Below, piece by piece: positions 1-8,082 of a DNA stretch of 64,000 nucleotides (the first letter of the stretch is position 1; the number at the start of each line of letters is the position of its first letter). Made by a program: the position numbers and the translations under genes. Where the stretch lies: NCBI GenBank assembly GCA_017347465.1, contig AP021858.1:2002472-2066471 (forward strand), in the 5' to 3' direction. The stretch is from Candidatus Nitrosymbiomonas proteolyticus (lineage in GTDB: Bacteria; Armatimonadota; Fimbriimonadia; Fimbriimonadales; Fimbriimonadaceae). Below the pieces are notes generated by a model that saw only the letters and a program-made list of their open reading frames with translations, was not told the origin of the DNA and did not search any database.

Positions 1-61
1 TGAAGATCAACCCGAAGAGGGTCGCGAGCAGAATGGGAAGCGCATAGATCGCGTATTTCAT
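1..61 (-). CDS. Partial membrane protein, N-terminus only
   Basis: Only the first 20 codons lie in the window. They read as Met-Lys-Tyr followed by a hydrophobic stretch ending Leu-Phe-Gly-Leu-Ile-Phe, so the protein begins with a membrane anchor or signal. Its ATG overlaps the stop of the lytic transglycosylase gene as ATGA, so it is the next gene of the flagellar operon. Genes after fliJ in other bacteria include motE/ylxF-like and fliK genes, but 20 residues do not allow a choice. Confidence 0.55.
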   Translation of the reverse strand, partial: MKYAIYALPILLATLFGLIF

Positions 62-654
62 GGTCGTTCCTTCTTGGCGTTATAGAGGCTCATCACTCGG
101 CGAACGTAGGCCTGCGTCTCCGCGTAGGGAGGGATGCCGCCGTGGCGCTCGACCGCGCCTGGACCCGCGTTGTACGCCGCAAGAGCCTTTTCGAGAGAGC
201 CGAATTTCTGGAGCATCTGAGACAGGTACTTCGCGCCGCCTGAGAGGTTTTGTTCGGGATCGAAAGGCTGGGCGACTCCGAGGGCGGTCGCCGTCGAGGG
301 CATGAGCTGGGTGAGTCCGAGCGCGCCCGCCCGTGAACGCGCCGCCGGATCGTAGCCGCTCTCGGCAGCGACGAGCGAATCGAGCAGGTCCGGATCGAGC
401 CCCTCCCGCAGGGCCGCAGATTCGATCAGAGACTTGAGGTGAGTCGGCGAGGAGATCGCCCTCGGACTTGCGCCGAACCCGAACGGATCGAACGGCCGAA
501 GTCCCCCCGACAGGCCGCGCGAGCGAACCTGGCCCGCGGGCGGATCCGAGGTTGCGTCGGGGCCGCCGGCCGTGCCGAGCTTGTCGGCAATTCGACTCTG
601 CAATTCGGCGATTCGGTTCTGTACGCCCTCGGGTCCTCGCAAACCGATTCTCAT
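58..654 (-). CDS. Lytic transglycosylase (SLT domain), flagellar operon
   Basis: A 198-residue protein whose C-terminal 110 residues form a soluble lytic transglycosylase domain. The motifs ESGYDP (catalytic Glu), GLTQLMPSTA, and AYNAGPGAV are all present. The family cleaves peptidoglycan between MurNAc and GlcNAc. No clear signal peptide is visible; export through the flagellar apparatus is possible but inferred. The ATG at 654 overlaps the fliJ stop as ATGA, which favours it over an ATG 24 nt upstream. Its place after fliJ suggests it opens the wall for the flagellar rod, the job FlgJ does elsewhere. Confidence 0.88.
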   Translation of the reverse strand: MRIGLRGPEGVQNRIAELQSRIADKLGTAGGPDATSDPPAGQVRSRGLSGGLRPFDPFGFGASPRAISSPTHLKSLIESAALREGLDPDLLDSLVAAESGYDPAARSRAGALGLTQLMPSTATALGVAQPFDPEQNLSGGAKYLSQMLQKFGSLEKALAAYNAGPGAVERHGGIPPYAETQAYVRRVMSLYNAKKERP

Positions 655-1070
655 GCGGAACACCTCAACACCGCCCACTCGTCGAGTTCGCGTTGGGCTC
701 GGCGGTCGTACTCCAGTCTGTAGGCTTCGAGGTCCCTTTCACGGAGTCGTTCGAGCGATTGCAGTTCCTTTCTTGCATGGAGCCATCTCTGGTGAGCAGC
801 TTCTTCTTCTTGCAGGAGAATCGAGAGCGCGCTCTTGGCCTCAACTTCTTGAAGGTCCAAAGCATGGAGCAACTGGTCGAGAGCGCGGAGGTCCGAAAGG
901 CTCTGCTTCGCTTGGGAGAGGGCCTCTCTCCGGCGCGTTTGGATTCTTTCGACGGCCCTTTCGCCTACGAGCCTGGCCCTGGCGGCGGCCGCGAATTCGT
1001 TCTTGGCCTCAGTCTCGGCGTGGGCCCGGACCCGGAGCACCGCGGCCAGGCGGAACCTAAACTTCTTCAT
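651..1070 (-). CDS. fliJ: Flagellar export protein FliJ
   Basis: A 139-residue, highly charged, almost entirely helical protein that begins Met-Lys-Lys-Phe-Arg-Phe-Arg-Leu, typical of FliJ. FliJ is the coiled-coil stalk of the flagellar export ATPase and escorts chaperones. Sequence conservation in this family is low, so the call rests on length, coiled-coil composition, N-terminal motif and position directly after fliI. It overlaps fliI by 14 nt and the downstream transglycosylase gene by 4 nt. Confidence 0.85.
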   Translation of the reverse strand: MKKFRFRLAAVLRVRAHAETEAKNEFAAAARARLVGERAVERIQTRRREALSQAKQSLSDLRALDQLLHALDLQEVEAKSALSILLQEEEAAHQRWLHARKELQSLERLRERDLEAYRLEYDRRAQRELDEWAVLRCSA

Positions 1071-2373
1071 GGACGACCCCCTTGAGTCCTTCGATCGCCG
1101 CGTCCAGCGGGGTCATTTCGTTGCGATTTTGCCGCAAGAAGCCGTTGATCTTATCCCAACGCTTGAGCGCCCGGTCGGCCAGAGGCTTGGCGCCTTCCTT
1201 ATAGGCGCCGATCGCCACGAGGTCCTCCACCTCACCGTAGGCCGCGATGAGTTCTCGCAGCTTGCGGGCGGTTTCGACATGATCGTCGCCTGCGACCATC
1301 GGCATGACCCGACTGAGGCTATGCGGGAGGTCGATGGGGGGGTAGTGGCCCTTGGCGGCAAGACTGCGGCTGAGCATGATGTGTCCATCGAGAATCGACC
1401 TCGCGGCGTCGGAAATGGGCTCGGAGGCGTCGTCGCCCTCGACAAGGACGGTGTACAGTCCCGTGATCGCGCCCTTGGAGTTAGTGCCCGCCCGTTCCAT
1501 CAGCTTCGGCAGAGCGGCAAAAACGCTCGGTGTGTAGCCCTTCGTGCTGGGCGGCTCGCCGATGGCCAGCCCGATCTCTCGTTGAGCCATCGCAAATCGG
1601 GTCACCGAGTCCATCATCAGCATGACGGAGAGGCCCTGATCTCGGAAGTACTCGGCGATCGCGGTGGCGGTGTAGGCAGCCTTCACCCGCACCATCGCGC
1701 ATTCGTCCGAAGTGGCGCAGACCAAGACGCTCCGTGCGAGACCCTCAGGTCCCAAGTCGTTTTCGATGAACTCGCGCAGTTCTCGGCCCCGTTCGCCAAT
1801 CAGAGCGATGACGTTCACATCCGCCGATGTGCCTCGCGCGATCATCCCCAAGAGCGTGCTTTTTCCGACCCCCGATCCGGCGAAAATGCCCACACGCTGG
1901 CCTTCGCCAATCGTAAGCATCGCGTCGATTGCGCGGACCCCGGTAGCGACGGGCCGCTGGATCATCGCGCGCGACATCGGATTCGGGGCCGAGTTATGGA
2001 CGGGAATGCGCCTGTTAGTTTCCAGTGCGGGACCGCCGTCAGCGGGTTGCCCCAGGCCGTCCAAGACCCTGCCCATCAACGAGGGCCCGACGGGGACGGA
2101 CACGCAATGGCCCGTGGCGTGCGCGATCGAGCCTGCGCGTGCGCCCGCAAGGTCTCCCAAAGGCATCATCAGTACGCGGTCGCCCCGGAACCCAACAACC
2201 TCCGCTTGGACGACTTCGGAACCCGTCTCGATCCAGCAGGAGTCACCGATCCGAGCGTTCGGCCCGTTGCTTTCGATCACCAGGCCGACGACTTGCGTGA
2301 CTCGCCCGGAAACGGAGAGGTTCGGAGCCTGATGGATTCGCTCGAGGGCGATTTCGAAACTTGGAGAGGTCAT
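1057..2373 (-). CDS. fliI: Flagellum-specific export ATPase FliI
   Basis: A 438-residue F1-beta-like ATPase that powers flagellar type III export at the cytoplasmic base. The P-loop GSGVGKST lies at about residues 166-173, followed by a GERGRE motif and the Walker B strand SVMLMMDSVTRFAMAQREIG. The open frame extends far upstream, but the ATG at 2373 overlaps the fliH stop as ATGA and gives the usual family length, so this start is chosen. Confidence 0.96.
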   Translation of the reverse strand: MTSPSFEIALERIHQAPNLSVSGRVTQVVGLVIESNGPNARIGDSCWIETGSEVVQAEVVGFRGDRVLMMPLGDLAGARAGSIAHATGHCVSVPVGPSLMGRVLDGLGQPADGGPALETNRRIPVHNSAPNPMSRAMIQRPVATGVRAIDAMLTIGEGQRVGIFAGSGVGKSTLLGMIARGTSADVNVIALIGERGRELREFIENDLGPEGLARSVLVCATSDECAMVRVKAAYTATAIAEYFRDQGLSVMLMMDSVTRFAMAQREIGLAIGEPPSTKGYTPSVFAALPKLMERAGTNSKGAITGLYTVLVEGDDASEPISDAARSILDGHIMLSRSLAAKGHYPPIDLPHSLSRVMPMVAGDDHVETARKLRELIAAYGEVEDLVAIGAYKEGAKPLADRALKRWDKINGFLRQNRNEMTPLDAAIEGLKGVVHEEV

Positions 2374-3029
2374 GCGGCCTCCTTGTCTTCTCGGAGGGCG
2401 CTGAGGATCAAGCGGATCTGATTGTCGATCGTGGAGTCGATGATGCCTCCGTCCGACTCGATTCGGCATCCACCTTGGATGCTCGCATCCTCGACCACAT
2501 CGACCCTGTCGAGGGAGGGCGCGCAGGCCAGGAGTTCTTGTGAGCGCTCGCGGACGACCTCGGAGTCGAACGGATTGACCCGAATGCGGGCGACCTTGGC
2601 GTGTCGAACTTCCGATAAGGCTCGGCGGACGAGGGGCAGAACTGATTCCGGGTTGGACTCGATCTCGGCCGCGAGCACTTTGGTCGCAATCGAAACGGCC
2701 AGTTGAGCCAAGGGCAACTCGCAATTCTGCAAATACTCGTCCCACGATCGGTCGATGGCGGTCAGTGCTTCTCCGAGCGACGCGCCGAATCCGCGGATCT
2801 GTTCGTCGAACTCGTCTCGTACCTGGCGAATCCCCTCTTCGCGGCCTGCGGCCACCCCTTGCCGAAACCCCTCGTCGTAGCCCTCCTGCCGTGCGCTCTC
2901 CTTCGCTTGCGCAAGCGCTCGTGCGGACCTGCCCGGACGACCCGATCCGAATTGGGCTTGGATCGCTAAGGCGTCGGCGACGGGCAAGAGGGCTTGAGCG
3001 AACGACTTCACCTGAGCGCGCTCAGACAA
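2370..3029 (-). CDS. fliH: Flagellar assembly protein FliH
   Basis: A 219-residue protein between fliG and fliI. The central region is rich in Glu, Gln and Ala with a glycine-spaced helix (EGYDEGFRQGVAAGREEG), the signature of FliH. The C-terminal half resembles the V/F-ATPase subunit E/delta fold. FliH forms a dimer that holds FliI at the export gate and restrains its ATPase. It overlaps fliG by 8 nt and fliI by 4 nt, which implies coupled translation. Confidence 0.9.
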   Translation of the reverse strand: MSERAQVKSFAQALLPVADALAIQAQFGSGRPGRSARALAQAKESARQEGYDEGFRQGVAAGREEGIRQVRDEFDEQIRGFGASLGEALTAIDRSWDEYLQNCELPLAQLAVSIATKVLAAEIESNPESVLPLVRRALSEVRHAKVARIRVNPFDSEVVRERSQELLACAPSLDRVDVVEDASIQGGCRIESDGGIIDSTIDNQIRLILSALREDKEAA

Positions 3030-4035
3030 CCATCTCCTCCTCGCCGCTCCGGCCGATCGTGATTTCGCCCGCCTCTTCGAGCCGACGGATCGCTCCCACG
3101 ATCTTCTGCTGAGCCTCTTCGACCACCCGCACCCGAACGGGACCCATGAACTCCATGTCCTCTTTCAGCATCGCCACGGCCCGTTCGGACATGTTCTTGA
3201 ACACCTTCTCCTCGACTTCAGGCCCCACGCCCTTCAGAGCGGTCGCGAGCTCCTTCATGTCGACTTCTTTGAGGATCTGCTGCACGGCCCTGTCGTCGAG
3301 TTGGACGATGTCTTCGAACACGAACATCATGTTCTTGATCCTGTCGGCAAGGTCGGGATTCGTTTCTGAGAGCATCTCCATGATTAGCCGCTCGGTGGAT
3401 CGGTCCACGCGGTTGAGGAGGTCGACGAGGGCCTTCGGGCCGCCTGCCTTGCGAAGGTCCGAAGACAGCACGCTCGAAACCTTCTTCTCAAGAACCTGCT
3501 CGACCCTTTGAATGACTTCGGGCGGGGTCTGCTCCATGCTCGCGATCCTGCCCGCGACTTCGGCCCGTAGGTCCGGCGGGAGCTTGGTCAAAATCTGCGC
3601 CGCCGCGCCGGTGGGCATGAACGAAAGCACCAGCGCGATGGTTTGAGGGTGCTCATCTTGAATGAAGCTCAAGACCTGCGAGGGGTCGGCTTTTTTGAGG
3701 AACTCGAACGGCACGACTTGCATGGCGTCGATGATCCGCTGCATCGTGTTCGTGGCCTGTTCCGCGCCAAAAGCGTGCTCGAGCACCTTCTTGGCCTGCT
3801 CGATACCGCCCTCCGCGATGAAGTCTTGGGCGATCGCCATCTCATAGAACTCGTTGATGATGTCTTCGCGCTGATCGGGCGTCACCCGGTCGAGCCGGGC
3901 GACCTCGAGCGAAAGCTGCTCGATCTGATCTTCCTTGAAGTGCCGGATCACCTGTCCGGCAGCTTCGGGGCCGAACACCATTAACATAATCGCTGCTTTC
4001 TGTTTGCTCGTAAGCTCTTCACGCCGACGCATCAC
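3022..4035 (-). CDS. fliG: Flagellar motor switch protein FliG
   Basis: A full-length FliG of 337 residues. The N-terminal domain starts SKQKAAIMLMVFGPEAA, the middle domain carries an EHPQTIALVLSFMP motif (the FliM-binding EHPQ sequence), and the C-terminal torque domain ends in charged helices such as SERAVAMLKEDMEFMGPVRV. FliG forms the rotor ring that contacts the stator and sets rotation direction. It overlaps fliF by 4 nt. Confidence 0.97.
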   Translation of the reverse strand: MMRRREELTSKQKAAIMLMVFGPEAAGQVIRHFKEDQIEQLSLEVARLDRVTPDQREDIINEFYEMAIAQDFIAEGGIEQAKKVLEHAFGAEQATNTMQRIIDAMQVVPFEFLKKADPSQVLSFIQDEHPQTIALVLSFMPTGAAAQILTKLPPDLRAEVAGRIASMEQTPPEVIQRVEQVLEKKVSSVLSSDLRKAGGPKALVDLLNRVDRSTERLIMEMLSETNPDLADRIKNMMFVFEDIVQLDDRAVQQILKEVDMKELATALKGVGPEVEEKVFKNMSERAVAMLKEDMEFMGPVRVRVVEEAQQKIVGAIRRLEEAGEITIGRSGEEEMVV

Positions 4036-5648
4036 CTATCCTCCAAAAGCCACGTCTTGAGAAGCATGGCGACGATGGCGGGCTTTTCCGACGCCATCTT
4101 CTTGATCTGTTCGAGGGGAACGTTGAGTTTTTCCTGAATGTCTCCGATGTCGACCGGCTCCTGATGAGCCGCTTGCACATGGCCTGCCGCGCTGACTGCC
4201 CGTTCTAAGCTCCGCTGGCTGGCAGTCGCGCCCGAACCTGCGATCATCGGGGCTCCCTCACCGCCTCCCGAATACGCGAGCGTGCCGTCGGGAAGAGCTT
4301 GGACGAGGACGTTCTGGCTCTTCGCGGTCTTGCCGAGCGACTTCAGCACGATGAACGACACCAGCACGAGCGCGACGACCGGCAGCAACGAGAACACCTG
4401 CTGCATCATCTCCTTCGAGGAATTTGAGGCTGCGAGCGTCTGGAGTTCTTTGGCGGCCTTGTCGTCGAATTCGGCTTGCGTGACGGCGACCGAGTAGTTC
4501 GGGTCGTTCGCCTTGGGACCGAGGAACCCGCGCAGGACATCCTCCACGGGTTTGGTGTCGGTCACGGTCTTGCTGTTGACCAGAACGCTAAGCGAAAGGC
4601 TCGTGATCGATCCAGGGGCCTTCTCGGTTTCCGTGTAGGTTCGATCGTACGGGTATTGAACTTCGTTGTGGCTGCCCTTGTATCCCGTCCCGTTGCCAGC
4701 GGCCGTTGTCCCGGCTCCACCGCCGAGACCTGCGACACCGCCTGCGCCGGCAGCGTCGCCCGTCATCGTCTCCTGAATCGTAGTGGCCGAGATCGGATCC
4801 GCGTGCGCGGTCATCTTCTCGGCGCGCTCTTTGGCTTGGTCGTAGTTCATCTCGACCCGGACCGTGAGCAGAGAGTTGCCGGGGCCGTACGCCCGGTCGA
4901 GGATCGGCTGCAGCTCCCGCTTGATTCTCCGGGCCTCGGCGATCTGCCCCTCGATCTTGGTGGCGACAAGCCCCGAATAGCTGGAGATTTCCGACCCGTC
5001 GTAGAGGGTCGCGCCGCTTTGGTTGACGACTGTTACGTTCTTCGGGTCGAGGCCAGGAACGGCCTTGGCCACGAGCGAGGCGATCGCCTTGGCTTGGTCG
5101 GCGCCGACGCTCGCTCCCGCCCTCTCGATGAGGGTCACGCTGGCCGACGGCGGATCGTCTTCGGCGGCGAAAGCGCCCTTCGAGCCCATGTTGAGCAGAA
5201 CTCGCGCCGATTCGACGCCGCCGATCACTTCGATCGTCTTGGCGATCTCACCCTCACGAATCGCCGTCAGTCGGGCCTCTTCGACCGCTTTCGGGCTCAT
5301 CATGTTGATGTTCGCAAGGTCATTGTTGCCCAAGTGCCCAGAACTCGGAGCCATCCCCGACGCCGCCAACGACGCTTGAACCTGCGCGACCTTATCGGAA
5401 GGCACCTTGACGTTGCCTTGCAGGTCGAATTCGACGGGGATACCCATCCGCTGAATCTCTGCGACGACCTTGCCTTGGTCGGCGGCTGTGAGACCCCCAT
5501 ACGCCATCGCCATCTTCGGCCGCGTAGCGAAGTAGAAACTGCCCGCGAGCAGCATGACGAGAAACGCGCTCCCGAAGAGGGTGACGACCTTTTGCGTGCG
5601 GTCGGCGGTCTCCCACCAGGTACGAAGTCTTAAGAGCAATCCACCCAT
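4032..5648 (-). CDS. fliF: Flagellar MS-ring protein FliF
   Basis: A 538-residue MS-ring protein. An N-terminal membrane segment lies at about residues 24-46 and a C-terminal one at about 425-445. Between them are the two YscJ/FliF ring-building domains and a Gly/Ala-rich linker at about 300-320. The cytoplasmic tail ends MASEKPAIVAMLLKTWLLED, the FliG-binding region. FliF builds the inner-membrane platform of the basal body. The start at 5648 has no strong Shine-Dalgarno. Confidence 0.97.
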   Translation of the reverse strand: MGGLLLRLRTWWETADRTQKVVTLFGSAFLVMLLAGSFYFATRPKMAMAYGGLTAADQGKVVAEIQRMGIPVEFDLQGNVKVPSDKVAQVQASLAASGMAPSSGHLGNNDLANINMMSPKAVEEARLTAIREGEIAKTIEVIGGVESARVLLNMGSKGAFAAEDDPPSASVTLIERAGASVGADQAKAIASLVAKAVPGLDPKNVTVVNQSGATLYDGSEISSYSGLVATKIEGQIAEARRIKRELQPILDRAYGPGNSLLTVRVEMNYDQAKERAEKMTAHADPISATTIQETMTGDAAGAGGVAGLGGGAGTTAAGNGTGYKGSHNEVQYPYDRTYTETEKAPGSITSLSLSVLVNSKTVTDTKPVEDVLRGFLGPKANDPNYSVAVTQAEFDDKAAKELQTLAASNSSKEMMQQVFSLLPVVALVLVSFIVLKSLGKTAKSQNVLVQALPDGTLAYSGGGEGAPMIAGSGATASQRSLERAVSAAGHVQAAHQEPVDIGDIQEKLNVPLEQIKKMASEKPAIVAMLLKTWLLEDR

Positions 5649-5714
5649 GTTTGTCCCGTTGTTGCGGGGACATTCCTAACGCGCGCCTTGGCGGCAAGTG
5701 CGAGTGCGACTCGC

Positions 5715-6011
5715 CTATACCTGCGTTCGGCTGATCTCTTGGTACGCTTCGAGCAGCTTGTTGCGAACCTGAAGCGTGAGCTCCATGGCGACGCTTGCGC
5801 GCTCCATGGCGATCATTACGTCATGAATGTCCACCGGCTGACCCGTCATGAGGGCTTCCTGCTGCACCCGAGATTCGTTCTGGGCCGCATTGACCTCCCT
5901 CAGGACGTCCATCAGCTTGCTGGCGAAGTCACCGCCTTGGGAATCGCCCACGGGCTTCTCGAACTGGGGAAGTCCGAGCGGCTTAGATGTGGCGATGTCG
6001 TGGATTCTCAT
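5715..6011 (-). CDS. fliE: Flagellar hook-basal body protein FliE
   Basis: A 98-residue FliE with the family's conserved C-terminal half: VDIHDVMIAMERASVAMELT then QVRNKLLEAYQEISRTQV. FliE joins the MS ring to the proximal rod. Its length and order before fliF are standard. An AAAGG stands upstream of the ATG. A 66-nt gap separates it from fliF. Confidence 0.95.
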   Translation of the reverse strand: MRIHDIATSKPLGLPQFEKPVGDSQGGDFASKLMDVLREVNAAQNESRVQQEALMTGQPVDIHDVMIAMERASVAMELTLQVRNKLLEAYQEISRTQV

Positions 6012-6040
6012 GTCTGTACCTTTCGTGGGAGGAATCTGAG

Positions 6041-6229
6041 TTAGCGTTCACTCACCGACTTCGTGCCGTAAACTCGCCGCGGTGGCTTTTGCGCCTGGGA
6101 CTCCTCCGGGGCGGTCTGAGCCCTCGTGAGGTCGGCGTATTCGCCTTCGACGCATTCGGCCAGGTTGCGCAACCGCTGGAGCACGGCCGGCCGCCAATTT
6201 CGATGCCAATTGGAAGGTGAGGAGTACAT
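6041..6229 (-). CDS. Small unknown ORF in the flagellar operon
   Basis: A 62-codon frame in the space between flgC and fliE, starting 4 nt after the flgC stop. A GAAAGG sits 8 nt before its ATG, a better ribosome site than several neighbours have. The product is basic, with a Trp/Arg-rich N-terminus (MYSSPSNWHRNWRP) and no membrane segment or recognised domain. Its fit between two flagellar genes suggests a real small protein, but no homology can be claimed. Confidence 0.45.
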   Translation of the reverse strand: MYSSPSNWHRNWRPAVLQRLRNLAECVEGEYADLTRAQTAPEESQAQKPPRRVYGTKSVSER

Positions 6230-6233
6230 CGTC

Positions 6234-6626
6234 TTACACCTTTCCTATCGACAGCGCGCTGCGGATCATCGTCCTGGCGGAGTTGAACGCAGCGATGTTC
6301 GCTTCGTACGACCGTGATGCTGAGATCATGTTGACCATCTCGTAAATGGGCTCGACATTGCTGTAAATCACGTTGCCCTCCGCGTCGGCAAACGGGTTCC
6401 CAGGCTCATGCACGACACGAAACGGAGCTTGGTCCTCGACGGTTCGGACCACTTTGACCCCGTCGCGGTCGGGAGCGAGAACGACCTCCAACCTGCGAAA
6501 CGGGTCCTTTCCGTTGACGCGCATCGTGTTGGCGTTGGCGATGTTGCTCGAAATCACGTCCATTCGAAACCGCTCGGCGGCGAGGCCGGACGCGGTCGTC
6601 TTGAGGGCGCTCGAAAGGGTGCTCAT
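6234..6626 (-). CDS. flgC: Flagellar basal-body rod protein FlgC
   Basis: A 130-residue proximal rod protein. The N-terminus has the rod signature with SSNIANANT, and the C-terminus carries the FlgC heptads MVNMISASRSYEANIAAFNS. Together with FlgB it forms the rod that passes through the periplasm. Its ATG shares one base with the flgB stop codon (TAATG), so the two are translationally coupled. Confidence 0.95.
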   Translation of the reverse strand: MSTLSSALKTTASGLAAERFRMDVISSNIANANTMRVNGKDPFRRLEVVLAPDRDGVKVVRTVEDQAPFRVVHEPGNPFADAEGNVIYSNVEPIYEMVNMISASRSYEANIAAFNSARTMIRSALSIGKV

Positions 6627-7009
6627 TACCTGCCACCCCGGATCACGTTCTTGAGTCCGCTGAAATGCCGCGACGTGAGTTCGGCGAGGGTCTGAAAGCG
6701 GAGTTCGGTCTCGGCGATCGCCACGACTTCCTTTTCTAAGTCGACCGAGTTGCCGTTCGACCTTGGGGGCCCGCCCGATTGAGACCGGCCGGAGAGCAGG
6801 GGCGAACGCCTGAGGCCCTTTTGCTCTTCAGCTTCGAGCCGAATGTCGAAGTCGATGTCCTTTCGCTGATAACCGGGCGTGTTCCCATTGGCCAGGTTCT
6901 GGCTCAGAAGCGACTGCCTTTGCGTCGCCTTGCTCATCGCCCTTTGCAGGTTCAGCGAGTGCGTTCCGAATAGTTTTTCAAGCACGGCCGTTGGTCTCCG
7001 TCCGCGCAT
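6626..7009 (-). CDS. flgB: Flagellar basal-body rod protein FlgB
   Basis: A proximal rod protein, 127 residues from the ATG. The conserved LEKLFGTHSLNLQRAM and the SQNLANGNTPGYQ motif mark FlgB. The start is uncertain: ATG at 7009 has AAAGG nearby, but a GTG at 6985 would give the common family start Val/Met-Leu-Glu-Lys-Leu-Phe. First gene of the visible flagellar operon; a sigma-28-like promoter lies about 70 nt upstream. Confidence 0.92.
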   Translation of the reverse strand: MRGRRPTAVLEKLFGTHSLNLQRAMSKATQRQSLLSQNLANGNTPGYQRKDIDFDIRLEAEEQKGLRRSPLLSGRSQSGGPPRSNGNSVDLEKEVVAIAETELRFQTLAELTSRHFSGLKNVIRGGR

Positions 7010-7076
7010 CCGTTCGCCTTTGTGGGCTCGATCCTTAAGCCCTTCTGGGTTCCAGGCCTACCTGGGCCCATCAGTG

Positions 7077-7104
7077 TTATCGGCTCAAACGCGCCGGGGC
7101 TTTA
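7077..7104 (-). promoter_or_regulatory. Sigma-28 (FliA)-like promoter of the flagellar operon
   Basis: On the minus strand, TAAA (7104-7101), a 16-nt spacer and GCCGATAA (7084-7077) precede flgB. The FliA consensus is TAAA, 15 nt, GCCGATAA, so the -10 element is exact and the spacer is one base longer. The predicted transcript would start near 7070, about 60 nt before the flgB ATG. This is a motif match only. Confidence 0.5.
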
Positions 7105-7135
7105 GGGTGATTTGCGAGGGCGGAGGACCAACCCA

Positions 7136-7168
7136 ACACAAAGCCACCCACCGAATCCGGCGGGTGGC
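7136..7168 (-). terminator. Probable terminator after the PEP-CTERM gene
   Basis: An inverted repeat with 7-bp outer arms (GCCACCC at 7143-7149, GGGTGGC at 7162-7168) and a further CCG/CGG pairing inside. On the minus strand it is followed by TTTGTGTT. It begins 22 nt beyond the stop of the minus-strand PEP-CTERM gene. Confidence 0.65.
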
Positions 7169-7190
7169 CAAGCTCAATCAGAAGCGCGGA

Positions 7191-7982
7191 TTACTTGCGT
7201 CGTCGCGCAAGGAACGCCAGTCCCGTTCCCAGAATCGCAAGCGTCGCAGGCTCAGGCACCGGGTTGTAATACATCAAACCCAACACGTTGCCGGTCCCCA
7301 TCGAACCCACCTCGACGGCCTCACCGGTAGCGACGTTCATGGTGTAGAGCTTGTCGGTCGAGTTGTCGGCCATATAGAGCTTGCCGTTGTCGGAGTTGTA
7401 CGCGAGGCTGTTCGGGTTGGTCGAGTTGATCAGTGGGCCGATCAACGTCGTCGCTCCGTTGGAGCGGTCCATGGTGTAGAAGCTGTCCGCCCCGCTGTTG
7501 GTCGCGTACATGATGTCGTTGGCGCTGTCATAGCCAAGGTTCGTAAAGGAACTGAGGCCCGAAGTGCCGATCAGAGTCGCGGCACCGTTGGTCTTGTCGA
7601 GACGATACAAACCGTTGTTGTGCGACGACGCGCCGTACAGCGTCCCCGTCGACGAATCGTATTCGAGGCCGTGCATGACCACGGAGCTATCGCCATACGG
7701 GCCGAGCAGCGTTGCGGTGAAGGTGTTGAGATCGAGCGTAAAGAGTGAATCCAAGCTGGTCGAGGTGAGATAGATCACGTCATTGGCTCGGTCGTAGGCT
7801 AATCCGCCCGTCGTGCCCGCGTTCGATCCGACCGTTCCCAGGAGCGTCTTCTCGCCCGTGAGCATGTTGACCTCGCTGACGGCCCTGGCCGAGTCGATGC
7901 TGATGAGCCTGCCCTGCGCCAGCGCGAGACTGACTACGACAGATAACGAGAGGACAAGCGTCCCTCAGCAAAGAATTCCCAT
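7191..7982 (-). pseudogene. PEP-CTERM sorted protein with in-frame TGA at codon 6
   Basis: The C-terminus is a complete PEP-CTERM signal: VPEPATLAILGTGLAFLARRRK begins with the PEP motif, then a hydrophobic helix and an Arg-rich tail. The body is a beta-propeller-like set of YDxxxxxLY and TLIG repeats. The longest ATG frame (7865) lacks a signal peptide. Reading upstream in the same frame gives a good signal peptide (LVLSLSVVVSLALAQG) and then ATG at 7982 with GGAGG before it, but a TGA lies at 7967-7965, the sixth codon. No alternative start codon exists between the TGA and the signal peptide. It is a nonsense mutant, an assembly error or a recoded gene. Confidence 0.75.
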
Positions 7983-8028
7983 TGATTTCCTCCAGAAAGC
8001 AACCACAAGAGTGGCAAACAGTACTCCC

Positions 8029-8056
8029 AGTGTATCCAGGGAATCTGGATTAGCAA
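8029..8056 (-). promoter_or_regulatory. Probable sigma-70-type promoter of the PEP-CTERM gene
   Basis: On the minus strand TTGCTA (8056-8051), a 16-nt spacer and TACACT (8034-8029) stand 47 nt before the ATG at 7982. With the GGAGG at about 7990 this makes a normal expression signal, although the coding frame is interrupted five codons after its start. Confidence 0.45.
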
Positions 8057-8082
8057 CCCGTATTCTTACCAGGAAGGCCCAT

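Noticed and set aside
1003-2421. 472-codon plus-strand ORF over fliI
   Set aside because: Shadow of fliI in another frame; it has no recognisable protein features.
5652-5672. Small inverted repeat between fliE and fliF
   Set aside because: Only a 6-bp stem with no T-run; too weak to call a terminator or operator.
7965-7967. Selenocysteine codon in the PEP-CTERM gene
   Set aside because: The TGA lies in the signal peptide n-region, where selenocysteine would make no sense, and no SECIS-like hairpin follows.
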